DNA from: Streptomyces sp. ADI96-02 | GTDB taxonomy: Bacteria > Actinomycetota > Actinomycetes > Streptomycetales > Streptomycetaceae | Direction of reading: 5' to 3' | Assembly (NCBI RefSeq): GCF_003846185.1 | Contig: NZ_ML123034.1 | Coordinates: 352,062 to 399,778, forward strand | Length of the DNA stretch: 47,717 bases | In this document: positions 17,621 to 24,181 of the stretch, one piece after another | Layout: each line of letters starts with the position of its first letter | Numbering within the stretch: position 1 is the stretch's first letter | Translations under genes and position numbers: made by a program | Notes under the pieces: generated by a model | Told to the model about the DNA's origin: nothing | The model's database searches: none | The model's input: only the letters and a program-made list of their open reading frames with translations

Positions 17621-18012
17621 GGCTGGAGAGCGGAGGCTATGTCATTGCTCTCGGTATTCACGGCGTCCGAGGCAATGTCCGCCTTTCTCGTGGAGCGGGT
17701 GCCGCTGTAGTTGATGTCCGGGTCCCCGCAGTAGCGGGAGGTGGCCTCATCGACCCAGGACGACATCTGGTCGCTGATGTCGATGCCGTGGAAGTCGTCG
17801 AGGGTGCGTCCGCTGTCGACCGCGTATCCGATGTCGCGGCAGACGCACATGCAGCCGTCCGGGCAGCCGGCGAGCTGGGCCAGGAGGCGGAGCGGGCTGG
17901 GCGTGATCACCTGGGACCGTACCGCGCCTGCTGACGGCACGGCCGGCGCGACGCGTGGATAGTACGCCGCATCGGCCACCAGAGGGCGGGCGCGGTGGGT
18001 GAACGTCGACAT
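17614..18012 (-). CDS. Small cysteine-containing protein coupled to the LAL regulator
   Basis: This 132-aa protein is not one I recognise. The ATG at 18012 has a near-perfect ribosome site (GAGGAGGTGCCT). The N-terminal third is basic and proline-rich; a cluster CPDGCMCVC lies at about residues 49-57; a helical acidic stretch follows (GRTLDDFHGIDISDQMSSWV); there is a fifth cysteine in RYCGDPD; the last residue is cysteine. No signal peptide or membrane span is seen. The stop overlaps the start of the 925-aa regulator by the ATGCTGA arrangement, so the two are made together. Possible roles are a ligand-binding or metal/redox-sensing partner of the regulator, or a secreted signal precursor; none is shown by sequence. 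The 3' part is a little less GC-rich than neighbouring genes. Confidence 0.65.
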   Translation of the reverse strand: MSTFTHRARPLVADAAYYPRVAPAVPSAGAVRSQVITPSPLRLLAQLAGCPDGCMCVCRDIGYAVDSGRTLDDFHGIDISDQMSSWVDEATSRYCGDPDINYSGTRSTRKADIASDAVNTESNDIASALQPC

Positions 18013-18388
18013 AGGCACCTCCTCGACCTCACCCGCCATCTTCCTCCTGAGCGGCGTATCCCACGACCCGGCGGGCCGATGGGGTGAAGTCCGGGTCGTT
18101 CTGTTCGCGGCAAGGCCAACCCTGCCCGCCTCGACGCCTCGACGCCTCGACGCCACCTACTGGGACCTGCGTCGCCGCATCGTTACCGCCATGGGCTGAC
18201 CGCCCGGCCAAGAACGCCTCGCCCCCGGCACGCGAATGAGACCGTTGGCGAATCCCGGCCTGCTGGCTTCCCCGTATGTGACTTCGAAAGGGCTCCCCGG
18301 CTACCTCGGGTACCCAGGCGTCGGCTCGGGGCGAGATGGCTGGGGAAATCACACGGCGTGGAAGACCCGACGCGCCGCTCGGAGGCTG
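18013..18388. other. Non-coding gap upstream of the small cysteine-containing gene
   Basis: These 376 bases hold the ribosome site and presumably the promoter of the leftward small gene/LAL operon, plus a short 8-bp tandem repeat at 18129-18154. Apart from a few unrelated-looking open frames I see no gene with a credible start. Confidence 0.4.
18129..18154. repeat. Three tandem copies of CCTCGACG
   Basis: Three exact copies of the 8-mer lie head to tail, followed by CC, about 120-140 bases upstream of the small cysteine-containing gene. A repeat in this position could be regulatory or simply slippage. Confidence 0.55.
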
Positions 18389-18720
18389 CTACGGCCGGAT
18401 GTATGGGCGAGTCATGATCTCCATGTTGTGGCCGTCCGGGTCGTCGAAGTACGCGCCGCGACCGCCGAAGAGGCGGTTGATCTGGCCGAGCTCGGTGTGG
18501 CTGGGGTCGGCGTAGTAGGTGACCCCGACCGTTGCCAAGCGGGCGATCATGGAGTCGAATTGATCGTCGGGCACGAGGAACGCGTAGTGCTGCGACGGGA
18601 TCGGCTCGTCGCGCTTCTCGTAGTAGTCGAGCGTCACGCCGTTGCCCAGGCCGACGGGCAGAAACGGCCCGAAGGGGGCGCCGACCTTCAGCCCCAGGAT
18701 CGCTGCGATGAAGGCTGGGA
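18389..18720 (-). pseudogene. Beheaded VOC/glyoxalase family gene
   Basis: The frame reads AFIAAILGLKVGAPFGPFLP, then VGLGNGVTLDYYEK and, near the end, the metal-site region AYFDDPDGHNMEIMT. This is the body and C-terminus of a VOC (glyoxalase/bleomycin-resistance) protein of about 120 residues. The usual first 20 or so residues, with the first metal ligand, are missing: upstream the frame enters transposase-derived DNA at about 18720 and meets a TAG. An internal GTG at 18637 could start an 82-aa fragment, but this would lack the first half of the fold. It looks like a gene cut by the transposon insertion next to it. Confidence 0.68.
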
Positions 18721-18725
18721 GCCGT

Positions 18726-18945
18726 CTTCCCGCCGGCTACGGGTGGTGTTCCCCTTGGGGCAGGTCACCCGCCGGTTGTCCCAGCCGATGGTGAAGTCGG
18801 CCTGGGAGAAGCCTTCGTGGATCGGGCCGGCCAGGCGCACGTCCTGGACGGTGGAGTCGGTGGTGGCGACGTGTGAGATCAGGTTCGGGGCTGTCCGGCC
18901 CGCAGGTCTCCGTGAGGTGGACCTCGTAGCCGTCCCAGAAGCCCG
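18726..18945 (-). mobile_element. Decayed IS1182-type transposase fragment
   Basis: On the minus strand one frame gives FWDGYEVHLTETCGPDSP and, after a one-base shift, the next gives NLISHVATTDSTVQDVRL, then PIHE joined directly to GFSQADFTIGWDNRRVTCPK. These are consecutive landmarks of IS1182 transposases, but roughly 50-60 residues normally found between PIHE and the following block are absent. So it carries both a frameshift and an internal deletion, and cannot be active. It abuts the truncated VOC gene. Confidence 0.7.
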
Positions 18946-18960
18946 GTCAAGCAGCCGTAG

Positions 18961-19219
18961 AGACGGTCCGACCTGCCTGCCGACATCCCCGCCCGGGACC
19001 TCTGCCTCACCGTCCTGCGAGCCCGCGGGCTCGACTCCGGGAAGGCAGAAACGGATCACCCGGGCTCGTCCCCCTCAGCCTCCCCGAGCTCAGACGCCTG
19101 ATCCACCGCCTCACCCACCGCGGCCCGGCGCCGGTCGACCACGTCCTGCACTGGTCCCACCGGCGACGCGGCCGCACACCGCCCGACCGTCACGACAAGG
19201 ACCGTTGCAGCACTAGGGC
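18961..19219 (+). mobile_element. Decayed IS701-type transposase C-terminus
   Basis: Two frames together read ARDLCLTVLRARGLDSGKAE and LVPLSLPELRRLIHRL...VDHVLHWSHRRR, matching my memory of the C-terminal end of IS701-like actinomycete transposases (LPE-RRL, then HxLxWSxxRR). The shift falls near 19062. The N-terminal and catalytic parts are missing. It points the opposite way to the IS1182-like fragment next to it, which suggests repeated insertion at one site. Confidence 0.6.
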
Positions 19220-19424
19220 TATTCCCTGGTGCCCGCGCTGAGCGGTCTCTCTAGCGTGGGTGGAGTCTGATGACATTCGCGGGCGGAACCCCCGGAGCGC
19301 GACGACGACGCGCGCCCACCCCGTTCCTCAGGAACGCAGGAAGTACCGCGATGGCCCGGCCACAGAAGCCGCGCCCCTTGTATCGCAGCGGGCCGCCCGA
19401 TCCTCCACGACTGACAGGAAGACC

Positions 19425-19823
19425 ATGAACTCTTTCATTTCTGCTGTCTCCTCCCGCTCCGCCCGTTCCCTGCGCGGAACCGCAGGCCGTAAGTGGGCCG
19501 TGCGCGTCGGTACGACCGCGGGCGCCGTGGCACTCGGTGTGACGGGTCTCGCCGCGACGTCCGCCCAGGCCGCCGACGCGAGCCGCTGGGACCGGCTCGC
19601 CGCGTGCGAGAGCGGTGGCAAGTGGACCACGAACACCGGTAACGGGTTCGCGGGCGGGCTCCAGTTCACTCCCTCGACGTGGAAGGCCTACGGCGGCCAC
19701 TCGTACGCGTCGGCGGCCCACAACGCGACGAAGTCCGAGCAGATCGCCGTCGCCGAGCGGGTCCTCGCCGGTCAGGGCCCGGGCGCGTGGCCGGTCTGCT
19801 CCAAGGTCGCGGGAATGGCCTGA
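19425..19823 (+). CDS. Resuscitation-promoting factor-like transglycosylase
   Basis: This 132-aa secreted protein has a signal peptide ending at about residue 49 (ATSAQA) and one Rpf domain. WDRLAACESGGKW carries the catalytic glutamate, Glu62, followed by GGLQFTPSTWKAYGG and a C-terminal cysteine (PVCSKVAG) that should pair with Cys61. Rpf proteins cleave peptidoglycan glycan strands and help spores or dormant cells resume growth. There is no LysM or other wall-binding domain, so this is a minimal form. The ATG has AGGAAG just upstream. A strong hairpin follows at 19904. The 5' region, next to transposon remnants, shows no recognisable c-di-AMP (ydaO) riboswitch, which regulates some Streptomyces rpf genes. 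Confidence 0.9.
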   Translation: MNSFISAVSSRSARSLRGTAGRKWAVRVGTTAGAVALGVTGLAATSAQAADASRWDRLAACESGGKWTTNTGNGFAGGLQFTPSTWKAYGGHSYASAAHNATKSEQIAVAERVLAGQGPGAWPVCSKVAGMA

Positions 19824-19903
19824 TCGCAGCAGTCGACCGCCGTCACCTCGACGGTCGTCGAACGGGCTGTTTCCCTCCCTCCGGACGATGAAGGGTGACC
19901 CGT

Positions 19904-19942
19904 CTCGGCCGCCGTCCCGCCAGGAAGCGGGCGGCGGCCGAG
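19904..19942 (+). terminator. Terminator of the rpf-like gene
   Basis: CTCGGCCGCCGTCCCGC pairs with GCGGGCGGCGGCCGAG with one bulged T, giving a 16-bp stem and the loop CAGGAA. It lies 80 bases after the rpf stop. The rest of the 309-base gap up to 20132 shows only promoter-like sequence near its right end. Confidence 0.7.
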
Positions 19943-20119
19943 GCCGTGTCCCCTCGGTGGCCCTACGGGCGGTCGGGCGCGAATCCCCCGTGCCTCCACG
20001 CGAGTTCGCCGCCCGCCGTTAACGCGGCCTTTACATGGTTCTGGCAGGTCAGGCGGGCAGAAGGCGCCTAAAACAGATGACTCCGAGATGGGGGCTCCCC
20101 AACCGGCACATCGTGGGCT

Positions 20120-20132
20120 TAACTTAGGTGTC
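20120..20132 (+). promoter_or_regulatory. Possible -10 box of a leaderless transcript
   Basis: TAACTT at 20120-20125 fits the Streptomyces -10 pattern TANNNT and would place the transcript start at or within a base or two of the ATG at 20133. No ribosome site precedes that ATG. No convincing -35 box is visible. Confidence 0.28.
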
Positions 20133-20618
20133 ATGACCTCCCCCCGCTCCACCTTCGGCGGCGGCTACTACGCCGCGTCGTTCCCCGACACTCCGATCTA
20201 CGACTCCCTGGTCGCGGAGCGGGGCACCCCGCAGATCGCGCCGATCCGCGTCCCTGCCGCGTACGACACGGGCAACAGCTACCTCCCGGCCCTCCCGTCG
20301 GCGCTTCCGGCCCTGCCCGCCGCCCCGTCGCAGCCCGCGGGCGCCTACGGCTACCCGCAGCAGCAGCCGATGCCGCAGTACCAGCAGGCTCCCGCGCAGC
20401 ACGCGCCCATGCAGCCCGCCCAACTGCAGCACGCGCCCGCGCCCTACATCCCGCAGCAGCCGTCGACGGCCCGCGGCTATCCGCAGCAGCCCCAGCCGGC
20501 GCGGCCCGCGCCCGGCACCGGGTACGAGTCGATGCGTCCGGCCTCGCCGCGGCCCGCTCCGGCCCCGTCGCCGTACGAGGACCCGTACAACCGGCCGTAC
20601 CAGGGCCGGGGGTACTGA
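20133..20618 (+). CDS. DUF6643 family protein, Pro/Gln-rich
   Basis: This 161-aa protein starts with the well conserved segment TSPRSTFGGGYYAASFPDTP and IYDSLVAERGTPQIAPIRVP, which I associate with the Streptomyces DUF6643 family. From residue 55 on it is low-complexity, rich in Pro, Gln, Ala and Tyr (YPQQQPMPQYQQAP), and probably disordered. The function is unknown. There is no signal peptide or membrane span. The ATG at 20133 marks the start of conserved sequence; the in-frame upstream extension is not conserved-looking. Transcription may begin at the start codon. Confidence 0.8.
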   Translation: MTSPRSTFGGGYYAASFPDTPIYDSLVAERGTPQIAPIRVPAAYDTGNSYLPALPSALPALPAAPSQPAGAYGYPQQQPMPQYQQAPAQHAPMQPAQLQHAPAPYIPQQPSTARGYPQQPQPARPAPGTGYESMRPASPRPAPAPSPYEDPYNRPYQGRGY

Positions 20619-20711
20619 CCCGCAGGACGGAACCGGGGGAACTGACACCGGCTTCACGATGCCGGGAGGGCGGTCGGACCGGGTGCCTCGCTTGCGCGTC
20701 GGGCGCGGGCG

Positions 20712-20729
20712 GGGCACGGTCGCGTGCCC
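20712..20729 (+). terminator. Short hairpin after the DUF6643 gene
   Basis: GGGCACG and CGTGCCC form a 7-bp stem with the loop GTCG, 94 bases after the stop. It is the only hairpin I picked out in the 294-base gap to the next gene; the stem is short, so the call is tentative. Confidence 0.3.
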
Positions 20730-20912
20730 GGGCCGGGTGCACCGCCCCGACACCGCACGGGCGTTGCCTGATCGCCACCAGCGGCCCGGCGCGCCGGCTG
20801 CGGGGACCCGTCCGGGTCCTCGGGCGGGTCCGCGCCGAGGGCAGGGCCCGCCTGAGGACGGCGGAGGCGGGCAGGAGCACGTCCCCGGGAGGGGACAAGG
20901 GGGGTACGGGGG

Positions 20913-21521
20913 GTGCGCACGGCGGCCGGGGTTCTGCGGTGGCGGCGCAATCCGCTGCGGCGTGCCACCGATCGCCACGAGGCGTGGCTGGCGCTCGGCG
21001 CACTGCTGCTGACGCTGCTGGGCGCGCCCGCGGCAGGCTGGGCGGGCGGCTCGCTGGCGCATGACGCCCTGCGGCGATCGGTCCGGGCGCAGCACGAGGG
21101 GCGCGGCGTCACCGAGGCGGTCGTGGTGCGCCGCCTGCCGGGCGGGCACGCGTACGCGGGTGATCCCGAGGCCGACGGGGGGCGCGGCGGGCACGGCGCG
21201 GTGGTGGCGGCCTGGCGGGCGCCGGACGGCAGCCCGTGCACCGGGACGGTGGGCACGGCGTCGCGGGCCGCCGGCCCCGGTTCGCGGGTGCGGATCTGGA
21301 CGGATCGCGCGGGCAGGCCGGTGGAGCCGCCGATGTCCCGGCGCACCGCCCGCACCCACGCGGTGCTGGGCGGCATCGGTACGTCCCTGCTGGCCGCCGC
21401 GTGCGTCGAGGCGGTCAGGCGGCTGGTCGTCGGGCGGATGAGGCGGCGGCGCTACGCGCGGCTGGACCGCGAGTGGGCCGAGGCCGGTCCCGACTGGGGC
21501 AGGGCAGGAACCGGCAGTTGA
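20913..21521 (+). CDS. Two-pass membrane protein (Rv1733c-like)
   Basis: This 202-aa protein has a membrane span at about residues 25-48 and another near residues 148-168, with a roughly 100-residue extracytoplasmic loop between (VTEAVVVRRLPGGHAYAG, VVAAWRAPDGSPCTGTV, GSRVRIWTDRAGRPVEPP). This matches the layout of the actinobacterial Rv1733c-like membrane proteins, whose role is unknown. The GTG start follows a G-rich GGGGGGTACGG stretch that can serve as ribosome site. The C-terminal tail is basic and faces the cytoplasm. Confidence 0.75.
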   Translation: MRTAAGVLRWRRNPLRRATDRHEAWLALGALLLTLLGAPAAGWAGGSLAHDALRRSVRAQHEGRGVTEAVVVRRLPGGHAYAGDPEADGGRGGHGAVVAAWRAPDGSPCTGTVGTASRAAGPGSRVRIWTDRAGRPVEPPMSRRTARTHAVLGGIGTSLLAAACVEAVRRLVVGRMRRRRYARLDREWAEAGPDWGRAGTGS

Positions 21522-21739
21522 CCTCCGGCCCCTGAACCGGCAGTCGCCCCCGGCCCCGCCCGGCGGGCGCCGACCGGCCCGACGGGAGCGGGCGTCCGGG
21601 GCCGGTGACTTCCCTCCGGCGGGCCGACTCGTCAACTCCCCCGCCTCCCGCGCGCTACGGTGGTCCGACCCGCCCGTCTCCTCGGCAGGCGGACGGGCCC
21701 GAGGGATCGCACAGCACGAGGTGGGGGCACAGCAACGCC

Positions 21740-24181
21740 ATGGCACAGGGCACGGTCCAGGTGACGCACACCGGCACATCGCGATGGCGCCGCCGCACGG
21801 GCGAGTACGCCTCCCTCTCCGCGGCCCTGGAGGCCGCGGCCGACGGCGACGTCCTCACCGTCGCGCCCGGCACGTACCGGGAGAACCTCGTCCTGAACCG
21901 CGCGGTGACGCTGCGCGGCCCCGAGGGGCCGGTCGGCTCGGTGCGGATAGCGCCGGTCGACGGGGTGCCGCTGACGGTGCGGGCCTCCGCGGTCGTCCAG
22001 GACATCCACATCGAGGGCCAGGACTCGGCGGCGCCCGCGCTGCTGGTCGAGGACGGCACACCGGAGTTCTCGGATCTGCGGATCGTGACGCGCTCCGCCG
22101 CCGGCATCGAGGTGCGCGGCGCGGCCAGGCCCACCGTGCGCCGGTGCACGGTCGACAATCCGGCCGGGGTCGGCATCGCCGTCCTGGACGGCGCGGGAGG
22201 GGTCTTCGAGGAGTGCGAGGTCGTCTCGGCGGGCCAGTCCGGGATCTCCGTGCGCGACGGCGGCCACCCGCGGCTGGACCGCTGCCGCGTCCATCACGCG
22301 TCGGGCGCCGGGATCGGCGTCAGCGGCGAGGGGAGCGGCCTGGAGGCGGTCGGCTGCGAGGTGTACGAGGTCAAGGGCAGCGGCGTCCAGGTCACCGCCC
22401 GGGGTGCCGCGCACCTCACCGACTGCACCGTGCACCGTACGTCCGCGGACGGCGTCACGCTGGACACCGACGCGGTGCTGACGCTCGCCGACTGCGACAT
22501 CCACGACATCCCGGAGAACGCGATCGACCTGCGGTCGCGCTCGGTGCTCACACTGACCCGCTCCACGGTCCGCAGGTTCGGGCGCAACGGCCTCTCGGTC
22601 TGGGATCCGGGGACCAGGGTCGACGCCAACCAGTGCGAGATCCACGACAGTACGGGCGACTATCCGGCGGTCTGGGTCAGCGACGGGGCCACGGTGATAC
22701 TGGACGCCTGCCGTGTGCACGACGTGCCCGACGCGCTGTTCGTCCTGGACCGGGGGTCGCGGGCCGACGTCGTGGACAGCGATCTGACGCAGATCCGCAA
22801 CACGGCCGTGTCGGTGAGCGACGGGGCCACCGCGCAACTGGACGACTGCCGCATCCGGGAGGCGTCGACCGGCGCCTGGTTCCGGGACCACGGCAGCGGC
22901 GGCACGCTCAACAACTGCACCATCGACGCGGCGCAGACCGGGGTCATCGTGACCAAGGGCGCGGACCCGACGATCGAGCGCTGCACGGTCACCTCGCCCG
23001 CGGAGGCCGGTTTCTACGTCTCCGCCGAGGGCCGGGGCACCTTCCACGCCTGCCGGGTGACGGGCAGCGAGGGCTACGGGTTCCACGTCATGGACGGCTG
23101 CCGCTCCACGCTGACCCGCTGCCGCACCGAGCGGTGCGCCCGGGGCGGTTACGAGTTCGGCGAGCCGGGCGGCGGGCAGGGCGACGGGTCCGGTTCGACC
23201 GGCCCGGTGGTGGAGGACTGCACGAGCGACGAGAGCGCGCTGCGCACGCCGTCGGCGCCGCCGCCCGCCGTGCTCACCGCCGCCCAGTCGACGCCGGGCC
23301 TGCTCGGCGCGATGCCGGCTCTGCGCGCGGCGGAGGCCGCCGCGGAGCCGGCCGCTCCGGTCGAGCCGGCCCGCGACTCCACCGCCGTCCTCGGGGAACT
23401 CGACGCGCTGGTCGGCCTCGACAGCGTCAAGCGCGAGGTGCGGGCGCTGACGGACATGATCGAGGTCGGCCGCCGCCGCCAGGAGGCGGGGCTCAAGGCC
23501 GCCTCCGTCCGCCGCCATCTCGTCTTCACCGGCTCCCCCGGCACCGGCAAGACCACGGTCGCCCGGCTGTACGGGGAGATCCTGGCCTCCCTCGGCGTGC
23601 TGGAGCGCGGCCACCTGGTCGAGGTGTCCCGGGTGGACCTGGTCGGCGAGCACATCGGCTCCACGGCCATCCGGACCCAGGAGGCGTTCGACCGGGCGCG
23701 CGGCGGAGTGCTGTTCGTCGACGAGGCGTACGCCCTGTCGCCGGAGGACTCCGGCCGCGACTTCGGCCGGGAGGCCATCGACACGCTGGTGAAGCTGATG
23801 GAGGACCACCGGGACGCGGTGGTGGTGATCGTCGCCGGCTACACGCACGAGATGGAGCGGTTCCTGACGGTCAACCCCGGCGTGGCTTCGCGTTTCTCAC
23901 GGACCATCACCTTCGGCGACTACCAGCCCGAGGAGCTGCTGCGGATCGTCGAGCAGCAGGCCGAGGAACACGAGTACAGCCTGGCCGACGGGGCGGGCGA
24001 GGCGCTGCTGAAGTACTTCACGGCGCTCCCCAAGGGCCCCGCCTTCGGCAACGGCCGCACGGCCCGGCAGACGTTCGAGTCGATGGTGGAGCGGCACGCG
24101 GGCCGGGTCGCCCAGCTCGCCGAGACGAGCACGGACGACCTGACCCTGCTCTATCCGGAGGACCTGCCGGATCTCGTCTGA
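21740..24181 (+). CDS. Right-handed beta-helix protein fused to a CbxX/CfxQ-type AAA ATPase
   Basis: This is an 813-aa two-domain protein. Residues 20-500 form about 20 turns of a right-handed parallel beta-helix (NosD/pectate-lyase fold), with repeating units such as GIEVRGAARPTVRRCTVDN and GISVRDGGHPRLDRCRVH. Residues 550-813 are an AAA ATPase of the CbxX/CfxQ/SpoVK group, also found in EccA of type VII secretion: Walker A GSPGTGKT at 598-605, Walker B VLFVDEAY at 657-664, arginine-finger region VASRFSRTI at 715-723. There is no signal peptide, so the helix is cytoplasmic and may act as a substrate- or partner-recognition arm for the ATPase ring. No esx or ecc gene is near. The 3' end overlaps the convergent membrane-protein gene by 31 bases. 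Confidence 0.88.
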   Translation: MAQGTVQVTHTGTSRWRRRTGEYASLSAALEAAADGDVLTVAPGTYRENLVLNRAVTLRGPEGPVGSVRIAPVDGVPLTVRASAVVQDIHIEGQDSAAPALLVEDGTPEFSDLRIVTRSAAGIEVRGAARPTVRRCTVDNPAGVGIAVLDGAGGVFEECEVVSAGQSGISVRDGGHPRLDRCRVHHASGAGIGVSGEGSGLEAVGCEVYEVKGSGVQVTARGAAHLTDCTVHRTSADGVTLDTDAVLTLADCDIHDIPENAIDLRSRSVLTLTRSTVRRFGRNGLSVWDPGTRVDANQCEIHDSTGDYPAVWVSDGATVILDACRVHDVPDALFVLDRGSRADVVDSDLTQIRNTAVSVSDGATAQLDDCRIREASTGAWFRDHGSGGTLNNCTIDAAQTGVIVTKGADPTIERCTVTSPAEAGFYVSAEGRGTFHACRVTGSEGYGFHVMDGCRSTLTRCRTERCARGGYEFGEPGGGQGDGSGSTGPVVEDCTSDESALRTPSAPPPAVLTAAQSTPGLLGAMPALRAAEAAAEPAAPVEPARDSTAVLGELDALVGLDSVKREVRALTDMIEVGRRRQEAGLKAASVRRHLVFTGSPGTGKTTVARLYGEILASLGVLERGHLVEVSRVDLVGEHIGSTAIRTQEAFDRARGGVLFVDEAYALSPEDSGRDFGREAIDTLVKLMEDHRDAVVVIVAGYTHEMERFLTVNPGVASRFSRTITFGDYQPEELLRIVEQQAEEHEYSLADGAGEALLKYFTALPKGPAFGNGRTARQTFESMVERHAGRVAQLAETSTDDLTLLYPEDLPDLV

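Noticed and set aside
17614..18012. Ribosomally made, modified peptide (lanthipeptide or lasso) precursor
   Set aside because: No modification enzyme, leader-peptide protease or exporter lies nearby, and the protein is long with a folded-looking middle; kept only as a distant option.
19220..19424. c-di-AMP (ydaO) riboswitch upstream of the rpf-like gene
   Set aside because: Some Streptomyces rpf genes have one, but the conserved ydaO segments cannot be found here and the region is close to transposase debris.
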